DNA from: Candidatus Delongbacteria bacterium
GTDB taxonomy: Bacteria > CAIWAD01
NCBI GenBank assembly: GCA_041675285.1
Contig: JBAYTZ010000013.1
Span: 42,631-106,630 of the forward strand
Length of the DNA: 64,000 nucleotides
Direction: 5' to 3'
Each line of letters begins with the position of its first letter. The stretch's first letter is position 1. A program made the translations under genes and the position numbers. Of this stretch, positions 7,719 through 16,273 are shown in pieces. The notes beneath the pieces were generated by a model that was not told the DNA's origin, did no database searches, and saw nothing but the letters and a program-made list of their open reading frames with translations.

Positions 7719-9245
7719 CTACAGGTCATGGCCGCAGTAGGAGAGATTGAAACTCTTGTTGCAGAGCGGGAAGTCGGAGATCTGCTGACCGCGCAGCGCC
7801 AGGGCCAGCCCGCTCCAGTTGTGGAAGGACGGGTCCACCACCTTGCAGCGTGCGATCCGGCCCGCCCCGTCGGTGAGCAGCGTGTGACAGACCTCGCCGC
7901 GCCAGCCCTCCACCAGGGAGACCGCCAGCATGTCCGGCGCCAGTCCGCTCGTCAGCCGGTCTGCCCCGTCGGCGGCAGCGGCCCGGATGGGACCGCCGGC
8001 CAGCGAGCGCAACTGGTCCCGGATGAACTCGAGGGAGCGTTGGATCTCCGTCCAGCGCACCTGGGCCCGGGCGAAGACGTCGCCGGCGCCGGCGGAGGCC
8101 AGCGGAATGTGGCTGAAGCGCCAGATGCCCGCGGGGTGATCCAGCCGCACGTCGCGCGCCAGACCCGAAGCCCGGGCCGCCGGTCCCACCAGCCCCAGCT
8201 CCCGTGCCGTCTCCTGCGCCAGCACGCCTGTGTCCTCGAAGCGCGCCATGGCCGAGGGCGTGTCCCAGAGAAGCGTGATCGCCGCCCGCGTGTCGCGCTC
8301 GAAGCCCTCCAGCCGCTCCAGGATCAGGGAGATGCGCGCGGGGTCCACGTCGAAACCCAGCCCGCCGGGCCGCACCAGCCCGCGCCCGAAGCGGTTCCCG
8401 CAGAGCAGGGCGCTCAGGTTGAGGAAGTCGCCACGCAGGCGTCCGCACCACGAGGAGGTGGGCAGGAACCCCACGTCGCCGGCCAGGGCGCCCAGATCGC
8501 CCACGTGGTTGGCCAGCCGCTCGAGTTCCAGTCCCACGCCCCGCAGGGCCTGGGCGCGGAGGGGCGCCGGACAGTCGGCCAGCGCCTCCAGGGCCTGGCA
8601 CCAGGCCGTGGCGTGCGCCACGCTGCTGTCCCCGGCCAGCGTCTCCGCCAGATGCAGGCCGCGGGCGGAGTGGCCGGCCAGGGCGCGCTCCACGCCGCGG
8701 TGCTGGTAGCCCAGCGCGATCTCCAGATGCAGCACCTCCTCGCCCAGCACCTGGAAGCGAAAGTGGCCGGGTTCGATCACGCCGGCGTGGACGGGCCCCA
8801 CGGCCACTTCGTGGACCTCGTCGCCCTCCACCCGGTAGAAATCCCCCGTCCCGGGCGGCAGCTCCGGATCGCCCTCCCGGGCGGCCAGGTAGCGGACGGG
8901 TTTCAGCCAGGGGTGGCCCTCCGGCCGCAGGCCCGTCTCCTCGGCGATCTCGCGCTCGAAGAGGTGGAGCTGGGGACAGTCGGGCGTCAGGGACGGATAG
9001 CCGGCCGACCTGATCGGGCAGCGTGAGACGTGCAGCCGGCTGCGCGCATCGTCGGCCAAGACCAGCAGGAGCTCCACCTCGGGCCCCGGCTGGGGCCGGC
9101 GGGCGAACAGCGCGGAGACCCGCTGCCCGGCCGCGACGGATTCGAGCAGCTGGTCGCGGAAGGCGGGGAACTCCACCTGCGGCACCTGATCCAGCGGCAG
9201 GGCCAACCCGTTCATCAACTCGACGCGGGTCCGGTTCGCGCTCAT
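7719..9245 (-). CDS. hyfG: NuoCD/HyfG-like large subunit lacking NiFe-binding cysteines
   Basis: The 508-residue protein fuses a NuoC-like N-terminal part (about 1-160) to a NuoD/HycE-like part (about 170-508). The conserved EVAVGPVHAGVIEPGHFRF and LGYQHRGVERAL identify the family. Where group 4 [NiFe] hydrogenases have RxCGxC, this protein reads ETLAGDSSVAHA. The C-terminal DPCxxC is replaced by FPLCNKSFNLSYCGHDL, with Ser and Gly at the ligand positions in my by-eye alignment. It should therefore not bind NiFe and resembles energy-converting hydrogenase-related (Ehr) complexes. The ATG at 9245 overlaps the hyfF-like stop by ATGA. Confidence 0.88.
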   Translation of the reverse strand: MSANRTRVELMNGLALPLDQVPQVEFPAFRDQLLESVAAGQRVSALFARRPQPGPEVELLLVLADDARSRLHVSRCPIRSAGYPSLTPDCPQLHLFEREIAEETGLRPEGHPWLKPVRYLAAREGDPELPPGTGDFYRVEGDEVHEVAVGPVHAGVIEPGHFRFQVLGEEVLHLEIALGYQHRGVERALAGHSARGLHLAETLAGDSSVAHATAWCQALEALADCPAPLRAQALRGVGLELERLANHVGDLGALAGDVGFLPTSSWCGRLRGDFLNLSALLCGNRFGRGLVRPGGLGFDVDPARISLILERLEGFERDTRAAITLLWDTPSAMARFEDTGVLAQETARELGLVGPAARASGLARDVRLDHPAGIWRFSHIPLASAGAGDVFARAQVRWTEIQRSLEFIRDQLRSLAGGPIRAAAADGADRLTSGLAPDMLAVSLVEGWRGEVCHTLLTDGAGRIARCKVVDPSFHNWSGLALALRGQQISDFPLCNKSFNLSYCGHDL

Positions 9246-10681
9246 GCCGGCACCTCCAGGTAGCGGACGGCGTCCTCCAGCAGGGCCTGCAGCGGCGCGG
9301 GGATCCAGAGCCCCAGCAGCAGCACCAGGGCCATCAGCACCAGGATGGGCGTGACGGTCAACCGGTCCTCCACGTCCGCGGCCTGCGCGACGCCCGCGTC
9401 GTCCCGGGGCGCCGGTCCCTGCACGACCCGCAGCACGGTGGCGCCCATCCCGAGGAAGACCATCAACAGAAAGCCCAGGAACAGCGCGCCGGGCAGATAC
9501 TGACCCGACTGGAAGGCCCCGCGCAGGATCGAGAACTCGCTGATGAAGGGCGCGAAGGGCGGCGAGCCGGTGATGGCGATGAACCCGGCCAGGAAAAGCG
9601 AGCCGGAGACCGGCATGCGGCGCAGGACGCCGGAGATCTCGTCCACCTGCTTGCTGGCGTAGACGCGATGGATGTTGCCGGCGGAGAGAAAGAGCACGCC
9701 CTTGCCCAGTCCGTTGGCCAGCACGTGCAGCAGGGTGCCCCAGAGCGCCGCCTTCCCCAAACCCAGTCCCAGCGCCAGGATGCCCATGTGTTCCACGCTG
9801 GACCAGGCCAGCAGCCGCTTCAGGTCCCGCTGCCCGATCATGAAGACCCCGGCCACGGCCATGGAGAACAGCCCCATCACCAGCAGCAGGCGTGAGACAA
9901 AGGGGCCCTCGCCCGCCACCTGGCAGAGGTGCGTGACCCGCAGCAGGGCCAGGAAGGCGCAGGCCGTGACTCCGGCGGCCAGCGTGGCGCCCACCACGCC
10001 GGCGGCCTCGCCGTAGGCGTCGGGCTTCCAGGTGTGCATGGGCGCCAGGCCCATCTTGGTGCCGTAGCCCACCAGGAGCAGGATGTAGGCCGCCCGCAGC
10101 CAGGGCCGCGAGAGCAGCGGCGCCTGCTCCAGCAGACGCCCCACCGTCAGGGTGGTCCCGCCACCGCCGTAGAAGGAGGAATAGGCCAGGAAGAAGGTCC
10201 CCAGCAGCGCCAAGGCGATGCCCACGGAACCCACCAGCAGGTACTTCCAGGTGGCCTCGATGGAGCGCGGCGTGCGGTTGAACCAGATCAGCGGCGCGGA
10301 GAACAGCGCCGTCGCCTCCACGGCCACCCAGAGCAGACCCAGGTGCTGGGCCAGGATCGCCAGCGCCATGGCGCCGGGCAGGGCCGTCAGGCAGGAGACG
10401 AACACGCGGTTGGGGCGCTCCGTCCGCCGCTTGAGATAGCCCACGGCGTAGAACCCGCAGCTGAGATCCAGCACGGAGATGAGCAGCAGGACCAACCGCC
10501 CCGGTGCGTCCAGCGCCAGCCACTCGCCGGCGGGAAGCAGGTCCGGCCACAAGAGGACGGCCCAGATCAGCAGGGCGTGGACCAGCGCGGAGAGCGGCAG
10601 CAGCCAGGGCCGCCGCCCGGCGGGCAGCAGCCAGGCCAGCGCGGCCAGCAGCAGCGGAGCGAGGATCAGGGCGAGGGCCAT
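9242..10681 (-). CDS. hyfF: HyfF-like proton-translocating antiporter subunit
   Basis: A 479-residue, very hydrophobic Mrp/NuoN-type protein with about 14 predicted membrane helices. The TM5 Glu is in LLWVAVEATALF and a conserved Lys is in GYGTKMGLAPMHTWKPDAYGEA. WKPDAYGEA rather than WLPDAH is typical of HyfF/EchA-like subunits. KRLLAWSSVEHMGI and FLSAGNIHRVYASKQVDEISGVL are further family marks. It is the third antiporter-like subunit of the complex and probably sits next to the connecting module. It begins 3 bases after the hyfE-like gene and overlaps the large-subunit gene by 4 bases. Confidence 0.88.
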   Translation of the reverse strand: MALALILAPLLLAALAWLLPAGRRPWLLPLSALVHALLIWAVLLWPDLLPAGEWLALDAPGRLVLLLISVLDLSCGFYAVGYLKRRTERPNRVFVSCLTALPGAMALAILAQHLGLLWVAVEATALFSAPLIWFNRTPRSIEATWKYLLVGSVGIALALLGTFFLAYSSFYGGGGTTLTVGRLLEQAPLLSRPWLRAAYILLLVGYGTKMGLAPMHTWKPDAYGEAAGVVGATLAAGVTACAFLALLRVTHLCQVAGEGPFVSRLLLVMGLFSMAVAGVFMIGQRDLKRLLAWSSVEHMGILALGLGLGKAALWGTLLHVLANGLGKGVLFLSAGNIHRVYASKQVDEISGVLRRMPVSGSLFLAGFIAITGSPPFAPFISEFSILRGAFQSGQYLPGALFLGFLLMVFLGMGATVLRVVQGPAPRDDAGVAQAADVEDRLTVTPILVLMALVLLLGLWIPAPLQALLEDAVRYLEVPA

Positions 10682-10684
10682 GGC

Positions 10685-11326
10685 TTAGTCCTTCAGCGCC
10701 ACCAGCCGGCTCGTGTCCAGCGACGAGAAAGTGCGGCTGATGTGGTTGACGATGATTCCGATGACGAAAATGGCCACGAAGAGATCCAGCAGGACGCCCA
10801 TCTCGACGATGAGCGGCATGGCCTCCACCAGCAGCATGCCGAAGATGAAGACGCCGTTCTCCAGGGTCAGGTAGCCGATCACCTGGCTGACGGCCTTGAG
10901 CCGGGTGGTGATGAAGATGAACCCGGTGAGCAGGGTGGCGATGGAGGCGGGCACGAGCAGCGTGGCCGCGTGCTCGGGCGCCAGGGGCAGGCGACTAGTG
11001 GCCACCAGCGCGAACACCGTTCCCAGGGCCCCCAGCAGCATGGAGGGCATCAGGCCGATGAGCGGTTCGACCTCGCGCTTGATGTCCACGCTGCGCATGG
11101 TGCGCGCCAGGATCAGCGGAAAGACGGCCCCCTTGAGCACCACGGCGGCCAGCGCCGCCGCCCACGAGGCGAGGCCCAGGTCGTGGTGCAACAGGAGCGG
11201 GATCAGTCCCAGCAGCGCGCCCTGGACGGCCACCGTGCGGATCACGGTCAGGATGCGGCTGGTGGCCAGCGCGAACAGGTTCAGCGCCAGCACGACCATC
11301 AGCAGTGCGTTGAGCAGGGAAATCAC
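10685..11326 (-). CDS. hyfE: HyfE-like membrane subunit (NuoK-related)
   Basis: The 213-residue membrane protein has about six or seven helices and matches HyfE in length. The C-terminal part resembles NuoK, with an acidic residue in membrane context in GYLTLENGVFIFGMLLVEAMP and another Glu in PLIVEMGVLLDLFVAIFVIGIIV. In complex I and Mrp systems such buried Glu residues form the proton path. It lies 3 bases from both neighbours, so it is part of the operon and of the membrane arm. Confidence 0.88.
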   Translation of the reverse strand: MISLLNALLMVVLALNLFALATSRILTVIRTVAVQGALLGLIPLLLHHDLGLASWAAALAAVVLKGAVFPLILARTMRSVDIKREVEPLIGLMPSMLLGALGTVFALVATSRLPLAPEHAATLLVPASIATLLTGFIFITTRLKAVSQVIGYLTLENGVFIFGMLLVEAMPLIVEMGVLLDLFVAIFVIGIIVNHISRTFSSLDTSRLVALKD

Positions 11327-11329
11327 CGG

Positions 11330-12232
11330 TCACCTCACCAGCAACAGGAAGCCGAAGCCACAGAAGAGCAGGGCGCCCATCAGGAAGTAGGGCACCTGCC
11401 GCATGCGCAGCCGCGCCATGACGGACTCCACCACGCCGATGAGCACGGCCAGTCCCAGCAGTTCCAGGGCCAGCCACAGTCCGTCCAGCCAGCCGGAATC
11501 CGCGTGGAAGGGCAGCCCCGCCTGCAGCAGCAGGCTGCCCAGCACGAAGAGCTTGAGCGCCGCGCCGTAGTGGATGGCGCCCAGCAGCGGACCGCTGTGA
11601 TCCAGCACCATCACCTCGTGGATCATGGTCAGTTCGAGATGCGTGTTGGGATCGTCCACCGGGATGCGGCTGCACTCCGCCAGCAGCACGACGAAGAGGC
11701 CGATGGAGATCATCGCCAGGGGCGCCGCACCGGCCGACCCGACGGAGGCCAGGGGCTGCAGCATCGTCCCCAGCGAAAGGGAGCCGGAGAGACGCGCCAG
11801 CACCAGCAGGGCCAGGAAGATCGCCGGTTCCGTGAGACAGGCGAAGGTCAGTTCGCGCGAAGCCCCCATGCCCTCGAAGGCCGAGCCCGTGTCCAGCGCC
11901 GCGGCGGTGGTGGCGAACCGTGCCAGGCCCAGCAGGTAGGCGAACAACACCAAATCCCCCTGGAAGGAGATCACGGCGGGCAGCGGTCCCAGCGGCAGGA
12001 GCAGGCCGGCCAGCAGCGTGGCGGCCAGGGCCGTGGCCGGACCGGCGCGGAAGATCCAGGTGCTGGTCGTGCTCAACACCATGTCCTTGCGCAGCAGGCG
12101 GAGCAGGTCGTGGTAGGGCTGCAGCAGGGGCGGGCCCGTCCGGCCCGCGAACCAGGCCTTGGTGCGGTTGATCACCCCAAACAACAGGGGCGGCAGGCTG
12201 AGCAGGAGCAGGATGTGCAACAGATGGTTCAT
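11330..12232 (-). CDS. hyfC: HyfC-like membrane subunit (NuoH-related)
   Basis: The 300-residue protein with about eight membrane helices is the NuoH/HycD/HyfC homologue that anchors the peripheral arm to the membrane. Family signatures are GRTGPPLLQPYHDLLRLLRK near the N-terminus, SRELTFACLTEPAIF, and the acidic loop AECSRIPVDDPNTHLELTMIHE. Glu and Asp residues in these loops line the quinone or electron-site cavity in complex I relatives. It starts with an ATGA overlap with the second HyfB-like gene and ends 3 bases before the HyfE-like gene. Confidence 0.9.
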   Translation of the reverse strand: MNHLLHILLLLSLPPLLFGVINRTKAWFAGRTGPPLLQPYHDLLRLLRKDMVLSTTSTWIFRAGPATALAATLLAGLLLPLGPLPAVISFQGDLVLFAYLLGLARFATTAAALDTGSAFEGMGASRELTFACLTEPAIFLALLVLARLSGSLSLGTMLQPLASVGSAGAAPLAMISIGLFVVLLAECSRIPVDDPNTHLELTMIHEVMVLDHSGPLLGAIHYGAALKLFVLGSLLLQAGLPFHADSGWLDGLWLALELLGLAVLIGVVESVMARLRMRQVPYFLMGALLFCGFGFLLLVR

Positions 12233-14211
12233 CGCGGTTCCCCCACGCTGGCCAGGAGCATGAGTCCCAGCAGGGCGGCCAGGAGGTAAAGGATGTAGTG
12301 CTGGGTCAGGCCCTGCTGGAAGACGTGCAGGCCCTGCAGCAGACCGGTCACGCGCTTCCAGGCCGGGCGCAGGCAGCGCTCCAGCAGCAATTCAGGTTTG
12401 GGCGCGGGCTGGCGGACGGGCGCGGGAAAGAGGCCCTGCGGGCGCGCCGGGTGCGCGTGCAGGCCGAGGTCCGGAGCCAGCAGCCCCGTCACTGTCTGCG
12501 CCAGGGAGCCGGCCGTGGTCTGCATGCGTGTGTCGGGCCGGGCGTAGCCGCAGTCCCAGGTGGGGCCGCGCGCCGCCCGGCGGAAGCGCCCCCGGCCCAG
12601 CCACACGATCAACCCACCCAGAACCAGCAGCAACAGGGCGCAGGCGCTGAGCCAGCCCAGGGCCAGCCGGGCGTCGGCCGGGAAGCCACCGCTCGGGGCG
12701 CCGGACCAGACCCCCGCCGCGGCCAGCAGGCTGGGCAGGGCCAGCCCGGGCGCCAGGCCGAGCCCCAGGGCCAGGGTCGCCGCCAGGGTCATGGGCGCCA
12801 GCATCAGGGCGCCGGGATCGTGGGCCCGCTCCGCCCCGGGGCTGCGGGCCGTGCCCAGAAAACCCGTGCCCAGCGCCTTGCCGAAGGCCGCCAGGGTCAG
12901 CGCGCCCGCCAGGGCCAGGCCGGCGGCGGCCGCGCCCGTCAGACCCGCGGGACTGGCCGCCTGGGCCCGGAAGCAACCCAGATAGAGCAGCCACTCGCTC
13001 ACGAAGCCGTTCAGGGGCGGCAGGGCGCAGGCGGCCAGGGCACCCAGCGCGAACAGGGCCGTCACCCGCGGCATGCGCCCGCCCAGCCCGCCCAGCTGAT
13101 CCAGCCGACCCGTGCCCGTGGAGTGCAGGACCGCGCCGGCGCCGAAGAACAGCAGCGACTTGAAGAGCGCGTGATTCCACATGTGCAGGAGCGTGCCGCC
13201 CAGCCCCAGCAGGATCCACAGCGGCTGCTGCTGCGCGCGCCCCAAGAGGGCCAGCCCCAGGCCCATCACCATCACGCCCATGTTCTCCATGCTGCTGCAG
13301 GCCAGCAGGCGCTTGAGCTGCGGCTCCCCCAGACCCCGCGCCATCCCGGCCACGGCGCTGCCGGCGCCCAGAATCAGCAGCACGGCCCCCCACTCCGTCG
13401 GCAGGCCCGCCAGCAGGCTGCTGACCCGCAGCAGGCCGTACAAGCCCACGTTGAGCATCACGCCCGAGAGCACGGCCGAGACCTGGCTGGGCGCGCCCGC
13501 GTGCAGGCCGGGGAGCCAGACGTGGAGGGGCATCAGGCCGGCCTTCAAGCCGAAGCCCAGCAGCGCTAGCAGAAAGAGCACGCCCGCGCCGACCGCCGGC
13601 AGGCTGGTGGCGTCCAGCAGCAGCGAGCCCGTGAGGCGCTGCCAGAGCGCGAAGAAGGCGATCAGGCAGAGGGTGCCGGCGTGGGTGGCCACCAGGTAGA
13701 TCCAGCCCGCCTGGCGCACGGCGGGGTCCTCCTCCTCCACGGTGGCGGCCAGCCAGGCGGCGAGCGCCATGGCCTCCCAGACCACCAGGAAGAGCAGGCC
13801 GTCGCGGGCCAGCAGCACCAGGCCCATGGAGGCGCCCAGCAGACCCAGCGCGCCGTCCAGCCGCCGGCTGCCGTGGCTTGAATGCTGGGCGGGACGGTAA
13901 CCCAAGCCGTAGAGCGCGGCCAGAGGCGGCACCAGGAACACGGGCACCAGGAACACGGCCGCCAGCGCGTCCAGCCGCAGGGCCAGCCGGCTGCCCTGGA
14001 TGCCCCAGGCCGCCTCCAGCAGCTCGGCGTCGCCGCCGGGCAGAAAGGCCGCCAGCCCGAGCAGACCCAGCCCTCCGCCCCCCAGCATCAGCCCGGCCGC
14101 CCAGCGCTGGGCGCGCCGCCGGCCGTCCGGAGTGGAGACCGGCAGTCCCGCGGCTCCACTCAGGGCGTAGAGGGCCAGACCGCCCAGGATCAGCTGCAGG
14201 GACGGGCTCAC
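12229..14211 (-). CDS. hyfB: HyfB-like antiporter subunit, second tandem copy
   Basis: The 660-residue membrane protein is of the HyfB/HycC type, with about 14 antiporter helices and an extended C-terminus ending in the HyfB mark WDCGYARPDTRMQTTAGSLAQ. The TM5 Glu (FLVVWEAMALAAW) and TM7 Lys (FGLKAGLMPLHVWLP) are kept. The next conserved Lys, present in the first copy as SGVVLKMG, is Asn here (SGVMLNVG). It starts from a GTG at 14211 that overlaps the first copy's stop (GTGA). The order of two HyfB-type genes in a row suggests duplication, the second copy standing in for HyfD. Confidence 0.88.
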   Translation of the reverse strand: MSPSLQLILGGLALYALSGAAGLPVSTPDGRRRAQRWAAGLMLGGGGLGLLGLAAFLPGGDAELLEAAWGIQGSRLALRLDALAAVFLVPVFLVPPLAALYGLGYRPAQHSSHGSRRLDGALGLLGASMGLVLLARDGLLFLVVWEAMALAAWLAATVEEEDPAVRQAGWIYLVATHAGTLCLIAFFALWQRLTGSLLLDATSLPAVGAGVLFLLALLGFGLKAGLMPLHVWLPGLHAGAPSQVSAVLSGVMLNVGLYGLLRVSSLLAGLPTEWGAVLLILGAGSAVAGMARGLGEPQLKRLLACSSMENMGVMVMGLGLALLGRAQQQPLWILLGLGGTLLHMWNHALFKSLLFFGAGAVLHSTGTGRLDQLGGLGGRMPRVTALFALGALAACALPPLNGFVSEWLLYLGCFRAQAASPAGLTGAAAAGLALAGALTLAAFGKALGTGFLGTARSPGAERAHDPGALMLAPMTLAATLALGLGLAPGLALPSLLAAAGVWSGAPSGGFPADARLALGWLSACALLLLVLGGLIVWLGRGRFRRAARGPTWDCGYARPDTRMQTTAGSLAQTVTGLLAPDLGLHAHPARPQGLFPAPVRQPAPKPELLLERCLRPAWKRVTGLLQGLHVFQQGLTQHYILYLLAALLGLMLLASVGEPR

Positions 14212-16220
14212 GGCGTCCCTCCCGGCTGGGCCGGCATGCGCCAGAGTTCGGCCAGATCCTGCACGGGCAGCAGCGTGCCCAGCAGCAGCACCACGGCGAT
14301 CAGGATGTAGAGCACGTAGGTCTGGCTGAGTCCCTGCTGGAAGCGGTGGAACCAGTTCAGCCGCCGGCTAAGCCGCTGCAGGGCCGGCAGCAGCAGGCGA
14401 TCCAGCACGCCGTCGCGGACCTCGGTGCGCAGGGTGGCCGGACCCGGAAAGGTCCCCTGCACCTCGCGGCCCTGGCGCTGGGCGCGCAGGATGCCCCCGG
14501 AGAGCAGGACCAGCGGGCGGGCCAGCCCGGAGGCGCTAGTCTGCATCCGGGCGTCGGGCCGGGCGTAGCCGCAGTCCCAGGTGGGGGCCGCGGCCGGCCG
14601 GGACGCCAGGCGGAGCAGGCCGGCCAGCAGCAGGGCGGCCAGCAGCGCCAGCAGCGGCTGCAGGACACCCAGGGCGCCCAGGGCGTCAACGCCGGCCAGG
14701 GGCGGGCTGAGCAGCGGAGCGGCCGGCAGCCAGGCGTCGATGGTCCGGTCCAGCAGCGGCGCCACAAGCGCGGGCGCCAGCCCGATGGTCAGACAGCCAC
14801 CGGCCAGCACCAGCATGGGCAGGCGCATGCTCCAGGGAACCTCCGTGGCCCCCTCGGCAGCGGGCGTGCGCGCCTGTCCCAGGAACACGGCGCCGAAGAC
14901 TTTGATGAAGCAGGCCAGGGCCAGCGCCCCGATCAGCGCCAGGGCGGGCACGGCCAGCGCGGTGGCGGCGCTGCCGACGCTGCTTGCGGCCCCCTGCAGC
15001 AGTCCCAGGAAGATCAGCAGCTCGCTGACCAGGCCGTTCAGGGGCGGCAGTCCGCAGATGGCCACGGCGCCGATCAGGAAGAGGGCCGCCGTCCAGGGCA
15101 TGCGGCGCGCCAGGCCGCCCAGGCGGTCGAGGTTGCGCGTCCCCGTCTGCCGAAGCACGGCGCCCGCGCCGAGGAAGAGCAGGGCCTTGAAGAGGGCGTG
15201 ATTCCAGACGTGCAGCAGACAGCCGCCCAAGCCCAGCGTCACCAGCAGGGGATGGCCGCCCGAGCGCCCCAGCAGGGCCAGCCCCAGTCCCAGCAGGATG
15301 ATGCCGATGTTCTCCACGCTGTGCCAGGCCAGCAGGCGCTTCAAGTCGTGCTGGCCCAGGGCCTGGATCACCCCCAGCAGGCCACTGATCACGCCCAGCA
15401 GCAGGACCAGTCCGCCCCAGGCGGGGGGCGGCGCGGGCAAGAGGGAGAGGAAGCGCAGCAGTCCGTAGATGCCCATCTTCAGCACGACGCCGGACAGGAT
15501 GGCGGAGACGTGGGTGGGCGCGGCGGCGTGGGCCGGCGGCAACCAGACCTGCAGGGGCGCCAGGCCGGCCTTGATGCCGAAGGCCAGCAGGGCCAGCAAA
15601 AAGACCGCCAGCGCGGCTCCGGGCCCGATGCCGCCGGCGACGACGGGCCGCAGTTCCAGCGTGCCCAGGCTGGCCTGCCAGATCGCGAACAGGGCCAGCA
15701 GGGCCAGGGTGGCCACGTGGGTGGCGGCCAGGTAGAGCCAGCTGGCGTGGCGGGTCTCGGGCAGCTCGTGGTGCGTGGACACCAGGAAGAAAGCCGCCAG
15801 GGCCATCAGCTCCCAACCCAGGAGGAAGGCGGCGGCATGGCGGGCCACCAGCAGCAGGATCATGCCGGCCAAGAGCAGGCCCCAGTACAGCGGGGCGGGC
15901 TCCCGGCCAGCGGATTCCCGCGCGTAGCCCAGCCCGTAGAGGGCGCCCAGGCCGCCCACCAGGAAGACGGGCGCGAGAAAAAAGGCGCTCAGCGCATCCA
16001 GACCCAGGCTGGGATCGCCCAGCGTCGGCCAGTCCAGCCGCAGGCCCAGCGGAGCGGCGCCCGCCAGACTGCCCCCCACGCCCACCAGACCCAGCCCTCC
16101 CGCCAGCAGCGCCAGGCCCGCGGAGAGCCGACGGCTGCCCGGCCGGCCGTCCAGCAGCGCGGGCAGGCCGCTCAGAGCGACCAGCAGTCCGGCCAGCAGT
16201 ACCAGGGTCAGCGGATTCAT
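14208..16220 (-). CDS. hyfB: HyfB-like antiporter subunit, first tandem copy
   Basis: The 670-residue protein is close in length to E. coli HyfB (about 670). It has the antiporter core with TM5 Glu (FLLGWELMALAAFFLV), TM7 Lys (FGIKAGLAPLQVWLPPAHAAAP), TM8 Lys (SGVVLKMGIYGLLRF), HVWNHALFKALLFLGAGAVL, and the C-terminal WDCGYARPDARMQTSASGLA. All ion-path residues I can recognise are kept, so it is probably a working proton or sodium channel module. It starts 53 bases after the HTH-PTS gene and overlaps the second copy by 4 bases. Confidence 0.9.
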   Translation of the reverse strand: MNPLTLVLLAGLLVALSGLPALLDGRPGSRRLSAGLALLAGGLGLVGVGGSLAGAAPLGLRLDWPTLGDPSLGLDALSAFFLAPVFLVGGLGALYGLGYARESAGREPAPLYWGLLLAGMILLLVARHAAAFLLGWELMALAAFFLVSTHHELPETRHASWLYLAATHVATLALLALFAIWQASLGTLELRPVVAGGIGPGAALAVFLLALLAFGIKAGLAPLQVWLPPAHAAAPTHVSAILSGVVLKMGIYGLLRFLSLLPAPPPAWGGLVLLLGVISGLLGVIQALGQHDLKRLLAWHSVENIGIILLGLGLALLGRSGGHPLLVTLGLGGCLLHVWNHALFKALLFLGAGAVLRQTGTRNLDRLGGLARRMPWTAALFLIGAVAICGLPPLNGLVSELLIFLGLLQGAASSVGSAATALAVPALALIGALALACFIKVFGAVFLGQARTPAAEGATEVPWSMRLPMLVLAGGCLTIGLAPALVAPLLDRTIDAWLPAAPLLSPPLAGVDALGALGVLQPLLALLAALLLAGLLRLASRPAAAPTWDCGYARPDARMQTSASGLARPLVLLSGGILRAQRQGREVQGTFPGPATLRTEVRDGVLDRLLLPALQRLSRRLNWFHRFQQGLSQTYVLYILIAVVLLLGTLLPVQDLAELWRMPAQPGGTP

Positions 16221-16273
16221 CGGGCGGCGTGCTTCCTGATTGGTTCAAGGCGAACGCGACTCGCGGGAGTCCG

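Noticed and set aside
7719..10550. A 943-residue fusion of an antiporter fragment and the large subunit
   Set aside because: The extra N-terminal part is an out-of-frame reading of the HyfF-like gene. The ATG at 9245 with an ATGA overlap and a NuoC-like start fits the family.
6933..16220. An active hydrogen-producing formate hydrogenlyase
   Set aside because: The NiFe ligand motifs are missing in the large subunit and no formate dehydrogenase or maturation genes are present.
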